Of a DNA stretch of 64,000 nucleotides, positions 53,756 through 62,770 are shown one piece after another. The translations under genes were made by a program, and so were the position numbers. The DNA is from Flavobacterium sp. W4I14 (GTDB lineage Bacteria > Bacteroidota > Bacteroidia > Sphingobacteriales > Sphingobacteriaceae). The notes under the pieces are model-generated. The model saw only the letters and a list, made by a program, of their open reading frames with translations, had not been told where the DNA came from and made no database searches. Location of the stretch: positions 1,116,001 through 1,180,000 of the forward strand of contig JAUSZU010000001.1 in assembly GCA_030817875.1 (NCBI GenBank). The letters are read 5' to 3'. The first letter of the stretch is position 1. Every line of letters starts with the position of its first letter.

Positions 53756-55621
53756 TTACCGGATAATCAAAACCGGAATCTTTACCTTATGCCTTACAGA
53801 ATCAACTGTGGTGCCGAAAATAAGGTCTTTTAAGCCTTTATGACCATGCGCACCCATTACCAATAGCTCCATCTCATTTTTGTTGCTGATATCGGCTATG
53901 GCTTTACCAGTACTTCCAAAACCAATAAAAGGCGTAGAATCATATCCAAGATCTTCGAGGTTAGCCCTGTACTTCTCCAGGTTAGCAGCATCGCTCTGCG
54001 TTTCATGGTCCATTACATCATTACCATGATAGCGGGCTGCAGCAGTTTCTACGATATGGATAAGGTAATAGTGTGCCTCTTTACCGCCCTGAATTAAAGC
54101 ATGCCGGATGGTGTTTCGATCGTTTTTAGAGAAATCTACGGCAATTCCAATCCGCTTATAACTGATTTTGTCTATTTTTCCAATATCCAAAGCATTTCCA
54201 TGTGGTACAAGCTGTTTTGAAGCATTCTTTTTATTTTCTAATAACGGGTGGAAGAAAACATAAAGCAGGAGTAAAACGATTAGTATTAATGCCGGTATTA
54301 CAATTACATAAATCCACCAGTTGTTGGCCTCTTTTGCCCAGCCACTTATTTCTTCAATTACCAGTTTCACATTTAATGCGATAATAGCTAGCGCACTTGC
54401 CCATGCCAATACCTTAACCCAGGGTTTAATTGCAAAATCTTTCATCAGTTTTTTATCTGATGTAAAATGAATTAATGGAATAATGGCAAAACCCAATTGC
54501 AAACTTAACACCACCTGACTCAATACCAACAAGCCACCAAGTGCATCTTCGCCATAGTGTAATATAGTGAAAAATGCAGGAATAATAGCTAAAAGACGTG
54601 TAATCATGCGTCGTAACCAAGGTTGAATCCTTAAGTTAATGTGGCCTTCCATAATAATCTGTCCTGCTAAAGTTCCGGTAACAGTAGAGCTTTGCCCGGC
54701 GGCGATTAGCGCTATAGCAAATAGGGTTGGGGCAACATTGCCAAAAATGTTCGAAAGTAGTTTATGTGCATCCTGAATTTCAGCCACCTCGTGCAATCCA
54801 TTTTTATAAAAGGCAGCTGCTGCAAGAATCAGTATGGCGGCATTAACAAAAAAAGCAAGGTTTAATGCAACCGTTGTATCAATGAGGTTAAATTTTAAGG
54901 CCTCCTTAATTCCTTTATTACTACGCTCAATCTTCCTGGTTTGCACTAAAGATGAATGTAGATACAGGTTATGTGGCATTACCGTGGCACCAATAATCCC
55001 GATGGCAATATAAAGTGCATCGCCATTTAGTATAGAAGGCTCAAAACCTTTGGCTACCTCTTTAAGTGAGGGTTCTACAATAAACATTTCAACCAGAAAG
55101 GAAATCCCGACAATAAAAACCATCGAAACGATAAAGCCTTCCATGGCCCGCATGCCTTTATTGAGTAAAAAGAGTAGTAAAATGGTATCGAAAATGGTAA
55201 TTGAAATACCCCAGATTAATGGCAATCCAAAAAGAAGCTGCAAACCAATGGCCATTCCGATAATTTCGGCTAAATCGCAGGCTATAATTGCGGTTTGTGC
55301 TAAGCCAAATAATGGAATATTGGCCCAGCGCGGATAAGCTTGTTTAGACGCCTGTGCTAAATCCAGTCCTCTTACTATCCCCAAACGGGCACTTAACGAT
55401 TGTAACAACAGCGCAATGAGGTTCGACATCAGCAAAACCCAGATTAATTGGTAACCAAATTTGCTACCACCTGCTAAATCGGTTGCCCAGTTACCTGGAT
55501 CCATGTATCCAACACTAATTAAATAAGCAGGACCAATGAAAGCTAAAATTCTCTTCCAGCCTTTTCTTTTATCTGTATTTACACTTTGATGTACTTCACT
55601 TAACGATTCAGTTTTTGCCAT
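53756..55621 (-). CDS. NRAMP Mn/Fe transporter fused to a universal stress domain
   Basis: A 621-residue fusion. Residues about 20-460 form an NRAMP transporter with the TM1 metal motif GYMDPGNWATDLAGG and TM6 motif ATVMPHNLYLHSSLV. Residues about 485-621 are a UspA domain: KRIGIAVDFSKNDRNTIRHA, then the nucleotide-binding signature MGAHGHKGLKDLIFGTTVD and KIPVLIIR at the end. The transporter imports Mn2+ (or Fe2+) with protons across the inner membrane; a cytoplasmic USP domain may gate it in response to ATP. Its start overlaps the MntR gene by 14 bp, so it is regulated with it. Confidence 0.93.
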   Translation of the reverse strand: MAKTESLSEVHQSVNTDKRKGWKRILAFIGPAYLISVGYMDPGNWATDLAGGSKFGYQLIWVLLMSNLIALLLQSLSARLGIVRGLDLAQASKQAYPRWANIPLFGLAQTAIIACDLAEIIGMAIGLQLLFGLPLIWGISITIFDTILLLFLLNKGMRAMEGFIVSMVFIVGISFLVEMFIVEPSLKEVAKGFEPSILNGDALYIAIGIIGATVMPHNLYLHSSLVQTRKIERSNKGIKEALKFNLIDTTVALNLAFFVNAAILILAAAAFYKNGLHEVAEIQDAHKLLSNIFGNVAPTLFAIALIAAGQSSTVTGTLAGQIIMEGHINLRIQPWLRRMITRLLAIIPAFFTILHYGEDALGGLLVLSQVVLSLQLGFAIIPLIHFTSDKKLMKDFAIKPWVKVLAWASALAIIALNVKLVIEEISGWAKEANNWWIYVIVIPALILIVLLLLYVFFHPLLENKKNASKQLVPHGNALDIGKIDKISYKRIGIAVDFSKNDRNTIRHALIQGGKEAHYYLIHIVETAAARYHGNDVMDHETQSDAANLEKYRANLEDLGYDSTPFIGFGSTGKAIADISNKNEMELLVMGAHGHKGLKDLIFGTTVDSVRHKVKIPVLIIR

Positions 55622-56270
55622 TACTGCTGATTAAAATATGTTTTGCAACTTCTCTACTAATATTAACTTGTTTATCAGATAACAGGATTTCTACTGAACC
55701 ATCGAAATCGGTCACATCGCTGATCTGGATTTTTTTGCCTAAGGTTAAGCCTAGTTTTTCTAAATGTTTTAAAAATGCCGAGCTATGCTGGGTAACACCG
55801 GTAATGGTGCCCTGATCGCCTATTTTTAGTTCTATTAATTTAATAAACTGGGTTTTGGCAAATCTTCCGTTTTTATCGGGAATGGGGTCACCATGAGGGT
55901 CAGCTTTCGGAAAGCCTAAAAACTCGTCTAGTCTTTCAATCAGCTCAATTGATTTAATATGTTCCAACTCTTCAGCCACATCATGTACCTCATCCCATTT
56001 AAAGTTTAATTTATCAACCAAAAAGACTTCCCATAAGCGATGTTTACGTACAATATCTATCGCTGTGTTTTTTCCTATTTCGGTTAAAGTAACGCCTTGA
56101 TATTTAATATAATCAACTAAACCTTTATCGGCTAGTTTCTTGATCATGTCGGTTACAGATGCCGGTTTGGTTTGCATTTGCTCTGCAATGGCATTGGTTT
56201 GAACGTTTATTGTTTTCTCTGCCAGATGATAAATAGTCTTTAGATAGTTCTCTTCCGTGTAACTTTGCAT
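55608..56270 (-). CDS. mntR: DtxR/MntR-family metal-dependent regulator
   Basis: A 220-residue regulator. The winged helix has SYTEENYLKTIYHLAEKTIN, IAEQMQTKPASVTDMIKKLA and GLVDYIKYQGVTLTEIGKN; the metal-binding and dimer domain includes HRLWEVFLVDKL, DEVHDVAEELEHIKS and LDEFLGFPKADPHGDPIPDK; the C-terminal 75 residues are a FeoA/SH3-like domain (KIGDQGTITGVTQHSSAFL). It represses metal-uptake genes when Mn or Fe is bound. It is upstream of and overlapping the NRAMP-USP gene, and a palindrome 21 bp before its start is a candidate autoregulatory operator. The symbol rests on gene context. Confidence 0.9.
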   Translation of the reverse strand: MQSYTEENYLKTIYHLAEKTINVQTNAIAEQMQTKPASVTDMIKKLADKGLVDYIKYQGVTLTEIGKNTAIDIVRKHRLWEVFLVDKLNFKWDEVHDVAEELEHIKSIELIERLDEFLGFPKADPHGDPIPDKNGRFAKTQFIKLIELKIGDQGTITGVTQHSSAFLKHLEKLGLTLGKKIQISDVTDFDGSVEILLSDKQVNISREVAKHILISSNGKN

Positions 56271-56290
56271 TTATGTTTATCTAATTTTAT

Positions 56291-56308
56291 TTTTAGGTAA
56301 ATCTAAAA
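56291..56308. promoter_or_regulatory. Candidate MntR operator
   Basis: TTTTAGGTAAATCTAAAA is an imperfect palindrome with TTTTAG/CTAAAA arms, 21 bp before the mntR start. Its form resembles DtxR-family boxes (TTAGG...CCTAA type). Confidence 0.6.
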
Positions 56309-56397
56309 ATTTTTATTTAAAATATATATGATAAATTATGTTAAAATTTAGAATATAATTTGGTTATGTTTGTATTCTCAAATACCTTTAACACCAT

Positions 56398-56868
56398 ATG
56401 GCATCTGAATTAGATAAAATTGACTTTAAAATTTTAAGAATTCTTCAAGAGAATGGAAGAATTACCAACTTGCTTTTATCCCAAGAAATTGGTTTATCAC
56501 CTGCACCAACTTTAGAGCGTGTACGCAAGCTTGAAATGGCAGGATATATTAAAAGTTATCATGCTCTGGTAGATGAAGAAAAACTGGGTTTAGGTATAAA
56601 GACCTTTATTCAGATTCAACTCGATTTTCATAAAAATAACACCATTCAGATCTTTTTGGATGAAGTAAATCAAATCAAGGAAATCACAGAATGTCACCAC
56701 GTTACCGGTCAGGCCGATTTTTTATTAAAGGTTTATGTGAAAGACATTAAAGCGTACGAACGTTTAATTATGGATAAAATCAGTAAGATTTCTGTGGTTA
56801 AAACTTTCCAAACGATGATGATCATGTCGACCACTAAGAAAGAACCGATAGTACCGTTGGAGTATTAA
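56398..56868 (+). CDS. Lrp/AsnC-family transcriptional regulator
   Basis: A 156-residue regulator. The N-terminal HTH is LDKIDFKILRILQENGRITN with SPAPTLERVRKLEMAGYIKS; the C-terminal RAM/ligand domain has GLGIKTFIQIQL, IKEITECHHVTGQADFLLKV and KDIKAYERLIMDKISKI. Members sense amino acids and control their metabolism or transport. A -7-like TATGTTTG lies at 56365-56372. It is divergent from mntR; the targets are not known. Confidence 0.93.
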   Translation: MASELDKIDFKILRILQENGRITNLLLSQEIGLSPAPTLERVRKLEMAGYIKSYHALVDEEKLGLGIKTFIQIQLDFHKNNTIQIFLDEVNQIKEITECHHVTGQADFLLKVYVKDIKAYERLIMDKISKISVVKTFQTMMIMSTTKKEPIVPLEY

Positions 56869-56954
56869 TCCAAACGCTGTAGAGGGCTTTTAAAAACTAT
56901 TGTCACTAAGAAATCCGATTTTTCATCGGAACGGGATAATTTAAATTTATAGAT

Positions 56955-57070
56955 GCGTCATGCTGAATTTATTTCAGCATCTTTATGTTACTAAGACCCT
57001 GACCACGAAGTAGCTATTAGGCCTTTAAAAACAATAAAGGTGACTAATAAAATAAATTCAGGGTGACGTA
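56955..57070. repeat. GCGTCATGCTGAATTTATT palindromic repeat
   Basis: GCGTCATGCTGAATTTATTT at the left and AAATAAATTCAGGGTGACGT at the right are inverted relatives enclosing about 75 bp; the left end also folds on itself (TGCTGAA...TTCAGCA). It fills the gap between convergent lrp and hydrolase genes and may act as terminator for both. Confidence 0.75.
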
Positions 57071-57080
57071 TGGAGTAAGG

Positions 57081-57743
57081 TTAATCGATTTCGCTATTCA
57101 ATATTATGGTATTAATAATTCCCGAAATTTCCTGGGCATTTTGATAAACCGTAAAGTGCGTTCCGTTTTCAATCACAAAATCGGGTTGTGCGATTTTTGA
57201 GTACAAAATTTTATCATTGGTACCATGAATGTGATAAATCCGTTCAGGTCTGTTTTCATTTTTCCAACTTAAAATACTTCCGATTGCCCATTTCAAAAAA
57301 TAAGGATCTGTATCTTTTATAATCTTGCTCAACAAAGTTTTCTCACTACTGGAACGCGTACCAAAATAATAATTTTGAGTGAGCTTGTTCGAAGATTTTA
57401 AAAACTTAGCGGGGATAAATTTTAGTATACCTAGCTTGCCCGCGAAACGATATAATGATGGCAGGTGAGTACTTAACATGGTGCTCGAAATAATAATCGT
57501 TGTGGTAGGGTTTAATAACTTGGCTATTTCTACAGCAATCATTCCGCCAAAAGAAACGCCAACCAAAGCAAATGGTTGACTTAAGTCAATCACCTTACTT
57601 AATCGTTCGGCGTAAGAAGCTAATGATTCATTTTCATTCGGACCAATCCAATCTATATGAGTCATCTTGATTTTTTCATTAAGCCTTAGCTTAGAAAAAA
57701 TCCTTTTATCGGCACCTAAACCACTGATAAAGTAAGTATTCAT
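57081..57743 (-). CDS. Alpha/beta hydrolase
   Basis: A 220-residue soluble hydrolase. YFISGLGADKRIFSKL supplies the oxyanion region; FALVGVSFGGMIAVEIAKLL has the nucleophile elbow GVSFGG with Ser; YHIHGTNDKILY carries the Asp; ENGTHFTVYQNAQEI the His. The substrate is unknown; it resembles small esterases of the BioH/YheT kind. Its ATG overlaps the ung stop by one base (TAATG on the reverse strand), so the two are co-translated. Confidence 0.85.
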   Translation of the reverse strand: MNTYFISGLGADKRIFSKLRLNEKIKMTHIDWIGPNENESLASYAERLSKVIDLSQPFALVGVSFGGMIAVEIAKLLNPTTTIIISSTMLSTHLPSLYRFAGKLGILKFIPAKFLKSSNKLTQNYYFGTRSSSEKTLLSKIIKDTDPYFLKWAIGSILSWKNENRPERIYHIHGTNDKILYSKIAQPDFVIENGTHFTVYQNAQEISGIINTIILNSEID

Positions 57744-58423
57744 TAGGCTGGTAAGTTCCAGTCGATAGGGCTTAAGTTGTTCTGTACTAAAAGCTGATTT
57801 GCTTTAGAGAAATGTTTCGATCCAAAAAAGCCATTATAGGCAGAAAATGGTGATGGGTGGGCAGCGGTAAGTACATAATGTTTTTTCTGATCGATTAAAG
57901 CCGCTTTCTGTTGCGCATATTTACCCCACAAAAGAAATACGATATGTTCGCGTTTTTGAGATAATGCTTTAATAATTTCATCAGTGAAAATTTCCCACCC
58001 ACGGTTTTGATGCGAGCCTGCTTCCGAAGCACGAACAGTTAAAGTTGCATTTAACAACAATACACCTTGTTCTGCCCAATGTGTTAAGTGCCCATGATTT
58101 GGCGCTTTAAAACCTTCAATATCAGTCTCTAACTCTTTATATATGTTTTTTAACGAGGGCGGAACCGCTACACCACGTTGTACGGAAAAGGAAAGGCCAT
58201 GCGCCTGGCCAGCACCATGATAGGGATCTTGACCTAAAATCACAACCTTCACCCGGTCAAATGGTGTGGTATTTAATGCGTTGAAAATATCAGTACCTTT
58301 TGGGTAAACCGTTGCGCCTTTGTTTTTCTCTTCCTGTAAAAAAGACTTAAGGCTTTTCATGTAGTCTTTTTCAAATTCTTCCTCTAAAACGGCTAACCAA
58401 CCCGGTTCTAATGCTGCAGACAT
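57743..58423 (-). CDS. ung: Uracil-DNA glycosylase
   Basis: A 226-residue family 1 UDG. The catalytic signature [20 protein letters not shown] is complete; [20 protein letters not shown] and [20 protein letters not shown] provide the uracil pocket and DNA-intercalation loop. It removes uracil from DNA. The frame extends 20 codons upstream to 58483, but that segment is not conserved; [20 protein letters not shown] is the typical N-terminus. It is first in a pair with the alpha/beta hydrolase. Confidence 0.96.
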   Translation of the reverse strand: MSAALEPGWLAVLEEEFEKDYMKSLKSFLQEEKNKGATVYPKGTDIFNALNTTPFDRVKVVILGQDPYHGAGQAHGLSFSVQRGVAVPPSLKNIYKELETDIEGFKAPNHGHLTHWAEQGVLLLNATLTVRASEAGSHQNRGWEIFTDEIIKALSQKREHIVFLLWGKYAQQKAALIDQKKHYVLTAAHPSPFSAYNGFFGSKHFSKANQLLVQNNLSPIDWNLPA

Positions 58424-58550
58424 GTTTTTTTTGTAAAATGTGTATGTAAAATGAAATTTGTTCTTGGTCAATAGTTTGGGCATTCATTTGGCCCGGTAGG
58501 CTATTGACCGTCAACTATCAGACTATGAACCAAAATTTCCTAAAAAAAGT

Positions 58551-59069
58551 TTAAGATTTCTTTTTATATATCGCCAGTAAATCACCCTCAAGTGTTGTTT
58601 TTGGTCCCTCTATAATCCGTCCCAGTTCTTTTCCTTTTTTATCAAGAACAATAAAAGTTGGTACCCTTACAATATCCAGGCCATCTAGAATGCCGTTTTC
58701 AGCCTTTTTATTTCCGTCTACTGCAATAATTTCTACGTTTTTCCCTTTAAAGTGTAAGGCATCTAAAATTTTAAGAAAGTTTGGTACGTTTGCTTTGCTA
58801 TCGCCGCACCAGGTGCCCAAAACAATTTTTATTTTTTCGTTTTTAACCAGCTTTTTCAGTTCGATCATGGTTGCTGCATCTGGTACATATGCCGCATAAA
58901 GTGGATCATACATTTCTTTAAACTCTGGAAAAGCGGTAATTCCTTCACGCGTACAGGCGTTAATCAGAATATCTTTATTGTGGACTTGATCGTGGATTTT
59001 TTTATTAACTTCTTGTGCAGAAACATTCATTGCAAGTACGATTAGGGTGATGGATAATAGGATTTTCAT
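58551..59069 (-). CDS. Exported thioredoxin-fold protein with WCGDS site
   Basis: A 172-residue protein with a signal peptide (to about NVSAQ, residue 19). IKIVLGTWCGDSKANVPNFL is the thioredoxin active-site helix, but with Cys-Gly-Asp-Ser instead of CxxC, so only one active-site Cys remains; VRVPTFIVLDKKGKELGRI contains the cis-Pro. A monothiol site suggests isomerase, peroxidase-like or binding activity rather than a classical reductase. It is divergent from the 179-residue membrane protein. Confidence 0.78.
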   Translation of the reverse strand: MKILLSITLIVLAMNVSAQEVNKKIHDQVHNKDILINACTREGITAFPEFKEMYDPLYAAYVPDAATMIELKKLVKNEKIKIVLGTWCGDSKANVPNFLKILDALHFKGKNVEIIAVDGNKKAENGILDGLDIVRVPTFIVLDKKGKELGRIIEGPKTTLEGDLLAIYKKKS

Positions 59070-59184
59070 ATTTAAGAGACGGTTTTTATGAGCTTTTAAA
59101 TTTTTAATGAAATTATTGTTTTAAAATCTAATTTCTGCCATTTAAACACGATATTTGCAAAAAAAAATAATTAGAATAAAATTT

Positions 59185-59724
59185 ATGCCAAATATTATCA
59201 GATTAATTGCGGGGTTTGCTTTACTGGGTGGCGCAGTAGCTTTATTTATTTTCGGCTTTTGGCCATGGGGCATTGTTGCCATTTTATTGGGAATAATTGT
59301 ACTTGTAACTTATTTCTTTAATGAGAACATGCTTTTAGCACAATGGTTTCTTCGAAAAGATAACATGCCTAAAGCAAAAATGTTTTTAGATCGGATTACC
59401 AATTACGAAACGCAGTTGATTAAAGTTCAACATGGTTATTATAACTTATTGATCGGGTTAATTGAAAGCAGAACAGCTCCGATGCAAAGTGAGAAGTATT
59501 TCAAAAAATCGCTTGCATTAGGTATGCAAATGGATCATAACATTGCTTTAGCAAAATTAAGTTTAGCAGGTATTGCAATGGCTAAGCGTAACAAACGCGA
59601 AGCAACCATGTACCTTGCAGAAGCTAAAAAAGCAGATAAAAATAAATTACTGGCCGATCAGATTAAACAAATGAAAGATCAGATGGGCATGATGGACAAG
59701 CAGCAGCAAGTTCGTTACAGATAA
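59185..59724 (+). CDS. Membrane-anchored TPR-like hypothetical protein
   Basis: A 179-residue protein. Two hydrophobic helices (LIAGFALLGGAVALFIFGFW and GIVAILLGIIVLVTYFFN) are followed by a helical cytoplasmic part with TPR-like pairs (AQWFLRKDNMPKAKMFLDRI, SEKYFKKSLALGMQMDHNIA, MAKRNKREATMYLAEAKKAD) and a Met/Gln-rich tail. The family is not recognised. A TTG at 59155 would add ten residues; the ATG at 59185 directly precedes the first helix and is preferred. A good terminator follows. Confidence 0.65.
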   Translation: MPNIIRLIAGFALLGGAVALFIFGFWPWGIVAILLGIIVLVTYFFNENMLLAQWFLRKDNMPKAKMFLDRITNYETQLIKVQHGYYNLLIGLIESRTAPMQSEKYFKKSLALGMQMDHNIALAKLSLAGIAMAKRNKREATMYLAEAKKADKNKLLADQIKQMKDQMGMMDKQQQVRYR

Positions 59725-59730
59725 AATTTC

Positions 59731-59763
59731 AAAGCCATTTCTTAACCGGAATGGCTTTTTTGT
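59731..59763 (+). terminator. Terminator after the TPR-like gene
   Basis: AAAGCCATT (59731-59739) pairs with AATGGCTTT (59750-59758), followed by T to 59761. Confidence 0.85.
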
Positions 59764-59838
59764 TTCAGCTCATTTTGTTTATTGAAAATTGCAGCGTATA
59801 AATTACTATTTTTATGGATAACTAACTTTTAAATATTC

Positions 59839-61860
59839 ATGAAAAAAGTATCTTATTTACCCATGCTGGCCTTCTTAACCATTCTAGGTGCTTGCAATAA
59901 CAAAAAAGATGCTGAAGAAAGCAATGAAAGCTTTTCATCGGCAAATCCTTTTTTTAAAGCAAGCGAACTTGCCTTTCAGGCTCCTGCCTTCGACAAAATT
60001 AAAACCGGCGATTTTAAACCTGCACTGGAAGAAGGAATGAAGCAGCAAATGGATGAAATCCAGAAAATTGCTGATCAGACTGATGCACCCAGTTTTGAAA
60101 ATACCATTCTGGCCATCGAAAAAAGCGGACAATTGCTGAACCGGACAAGCATGGTTTTTAACCTGCTTACAGGAGCCAATACCAATCCCGAATTACAAAA
60201 GGTTAAAGAAGAGGAAGCACCTAAATTAACCGCAAATACCGATGCCATCTATTTAAATACCAAACTTTTTAACCGGGTAGAAGCTCTTTACAAACAGAAG
60301 AACCAGCTGAAACTGGATGCCGAATCGTTGCGCTTACTGGAGTATTACTACCAAAAATTTGAACTAGCAGGAGCAAAGCTATCTGATGCTGATAAGAACA
60401 AGCTTAAAGAACTGAATAAAGAAGAAGCTACTTTGGGTGCAAAGTTTACCGCACAGTTACAGGCAGCGGGTAAAGGTTTAAAAAATACTACCCAACAGCC
60501 CGAATTGCAATCAATGGCCGATCGTGCCAAGCGAGAAGAACTTTTTAACAAATCATGGAACAGGGCTGAAAAAGGCGATGCAAATGATACCCGTAAAATA
60601 ATTTCAAGAATTGCGCAGATCCGTTCTGCTCAGGCTGCGTTGCTTGGCTTTAAAAATTATGCAGCTTGGAAACTGCAAAATCAGATGGCTAAAACACCCG
60701 AAGCCGTAGAAGATTTTTTTAGTAAAGTTATTCCAGCTGCTACCGCTAAAGCAAAAAATGAAGCAGCAGATATACAAGCCGTAATTGATCAGCAAAAAGG
60801 TGGCTTTAAATTAGCCCCATGGGATTGGGACTACTATGCCGAACAAGTCCGCAAAGCAAAATTCGATTTAGATGAAAACGAGGTTAAGCCCTATTTCGAA
60901 TTAAATAAAGTACTCATTAACGGTGTGTTTTACGCCGCAACACAACTTTACGGTATTACTTTTAAAGAACGTAAAGATTTGCCGGTTTACCAGGAAGATG
61001 TTCGTGTTTTCGATGTGATGGACAAAGATGGAAAACAGCTGGGTCTGTTTTATTGTGATTACTATAAGCGTGATAATAAAGATGGTGGTGCCTGGATGGA
61101 TAACCTTGTTCCCCAATCTAAGCTATTCGGCACGATACCGGTTATTTATAATGTCTGCAATTTCACCAAACCCGAAACAGGAAAACCAGCATTAATTAGT
61201 TTTGATGATGTTACAACTATGTTCCATGAATTTGGTCACGGTTTACATGGTCTGTTTGCCAATCAGCAATATCCCAGTCTTTCGGGTGCAAACGTAGCCC
61301 GCGATTATGTGGAATTTCCTTCCCAGTTTAATGAACATTGGGCTTCCGATCCAAAAATACTGAAGAATTATGCGCTTCACTACCAAACCGGAGCACAGAT
61401 GCCACAGGCTTTGTTAGATAAAATTAAAAAAGCGAGTTCGTTTAACCAAGGCTATATTTTTACTGAAGCATTGGCAGCAGCCGATCTGGATATGCAGTGG
61501 CACACGATTTCTCCAGGTTCACCATTACAGGATGTCGACAAATTTGAAACCGAAGCTTTAAAGAAAACCAATCTAAATTTATCGTATGTGCCGCCACGTT
61601 ACCGATCCAGCTATTTTCTGCATATCTGGAGTAATGGCTACGCTGCAGGTTATTACGCCTATAGCTGGACCTCTATGCTTGAAAATGATGCCTTTTCGTG
61701 GTTTCAGGAAAATGGAGGATTAAACAGGGCAAATGGCCAGCGTTTTAGGGATATGATTCTGTCCAAAGGAAATACCGAAGATCTTGGTAAAATGTTTTTT
61801 AGTTTCAGGGGGCATAATCCTGATATTAAACCAATGCTTAAAAAACGGGGATTGTTGTAA
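59839..61860 (+). CDS. dcp: M3-family peptidyl-dipeptidase, lipoprotein
   Basis: A 673-residue zinc peptidase of the Dcp/oligopeptidase A family. The N-terminus has a lipobox, FLTILGAC, so it is lipid-anchored in the envelope, unlike cytoplasmic E. coli Dcp. The active site is TTMFHEFGHGLHGLF with His463, Glu464 and His467; the third ligand lies downstream in EALAAADLDMQW, and SYFLHIWSNGYAAGYYAYSW forms the substrate-side loop. It cleaves dipeptides from peptide C-termini, so it probably works in periplasmic peptide turnover. It is a single gene with a terminator. Confidence 0.93.
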   Translation: MKKVSYLPMLAFLTILGACNNKKDAEESNESFSSANPFFKASELAFQAPAFDKIKTGDFKPALEEGMKQQMDEIQKIADQTDAPSFENTILAIEKSGQLLNRTSMVFNLLTGANTNPELQKVKEEEAPKLTANTDAIYLNTKLFNRVEALYKQKNQLKLDAESLRLLEYYYQKFELAGAKLSDADKNKLKELNKEEATLGAKFTAQLQAAGKGLKNTTQQPELQSMADRAKREELFNKSWNRAEKGDANDTRKIISRIAQIRSAQAALLGFKNYAAWKLQNQMAKTPEAVEDFFSKVIPAATAKAKNEAADIQAVIDQQKGGFKLAPWDWDYYAEQVRKAKFDLDENEVKPYFELNKVLINGVFYAATQLYGITFKERKDLPVYQEDVRVFDVMDKDGKQLGLFYCDYYKRDNKDGGAWMDNLVPQSKLFGTIPVIYNVCNFTKPETGKPALISFDDVTTMFHEFGHGLHGLFANQQYPSLSGANVARDYVEFPSQFNEHWASDPKILKNYALHYQTGAQMPQALLDKIKKASSFNQGYIFTEALAAADLDMQWHTISPGSPLQDVDKFETEALKKTNLNLSYVPPRYRSSYFLHIWSNGYAAGYYAYSWTSMLENDAFSWFQENGGLNRANGQRFRDMILSKGNTEDLGKMFFSFRGHNPDIKPMLKKRGLL

Positions 61861-61871
61861 AACAAAATAAT

Positions 61872-61909
61872 AGTACAAAGGACAATTAACAATTGGCCTT
61901 TGTACTTTT
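61872..61909 (+). terminator. Terminator after dcp
   Basis: AGTACAAAGG (61872-61881) and CCTTTGTACT (61897-61906) form a perfect 10-bp stem followed by TTT. It could also serve the converging DUF1905 gene. Confidence 0.75.
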
Positions 61910-61962
61910 ATAATCGATAACGGGTTCTGGGTGGAGGTGTTGTAGTTATGGTACCATTTTCT

Positions 61963-62460
61963 TTAAATTCCATCTCTTCCGATAAATCTTTCTTTACCCA
62001 AAAGAAACTGAATAGCCTTTTTTACATTGCGGTTTACTGATTCTTCCGTTTTGAGGTTGGCAATATAACGTATAATTTCCTTCTGTAAATGGGGGGCAAG
62101 GCCGTCAAATACATCCTTAGCTTGTTTATTTTCTACTAAAGCCTGCTCCAAACTAGGATTTATCCTTATTGTTCGTTCTTCAGTATCAAATTCGATTTCG
62201 AACGTTGCGGTATCTCCAACATCTTTGCCTGCCGCTTTTCGCATCGGCGTATTCAGGTACAAACGCCAATCACCCGCATATTTTACCAAAGTTTGTTTAA
62301 ACTCATGTCCGTCAATTTTCATTGTAATTGGAAGCTGACCTTTGTCTTTCCCAGCTTGATGGAAAACATAGTTTAATGCTTCTTCCGGTACAAATACAAA
62401 AGGGTTGATGCCAATAATCTTGATTTCAGCAGTAAAGGGTTTCGGTTTTTTGATATCCAT
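61963..62460 (-). CDS. DUF1905 / YdeI-OmpD-associated protein
   Basis: A 165-residue cytoplasmic protein. The first about 90 residues (FTAEIKIIGINPFVFVPEEA, then KIDGHEFKQTLVKYAGDWRL and YLNTPMRKAAGKDVGDTATF) are the DUF1905 beta-barrel; the C-terminal part (SLEQALVENKQAKDVFDGLA and PHLQKEIIRYIANLKTEES) is the bacteriocin-protection/OmpdA helix bundle (PF13376). The biochemical role is unknown. It is convergent with dcp. Confidence 0.82.
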   Translation of the reverse strand: MDIKKPKPFTAEIKIIGINPFVFVPEEALNYVFHQAGKDKGQLPITMKIDGHEFKQTLVKYAGDWRLYLNTPMRKAAGKDVGDTATFEIEFDTEERTIRINPSLEQALVENKQAKDVFDGLAPHLQKEIIRYIANLKTEESVNRNVKKAIQFLLGKERFIGRDGI

Positions 62461-62559
62461 TAATTAAAGATATTGTCTTTTACTAAAAGTTCAGTAATTT
62501 TTTGCTAGGAAAACAAATTTCATATTCCAGTTTTTACTCTCCGGCCCACGCTCTCTGTC

Positions 62560-62691
62560 CAATGTCATTAAGTTAAGGTTTTTAACCACAGATGAACACA
62601 GATAAACACGGATTTCATATCTGTGTGCATCCTTCCTATCTGTGGTTATGTTATTTTTGCTCGTGCCGAATGGCTTAACTTATTGACATTG
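62560..62691. repeat. Nested palindromic repeat
   Basis: The outer arms CAATGTCATTAAGTTAAG (62560-62577) and CTTAACTTATTGACATTG (62674-62691) enclose an inner pair TAACCACAGAT/ATCTGTGGTTA (62583-62593 and 62638-62648). The inner element is the same family as 53642-53705. It fills much of the 310-bp gap 62461-62770. Confidence 0.85.
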
Positions 62692-62770
62692 TGCTCTCCG
62701 CTCAACGCTCATCGCAAAAAATCAAAACCAAATTCCATTTTCCGTTGTAGTTTATATAAAATCTAATACT

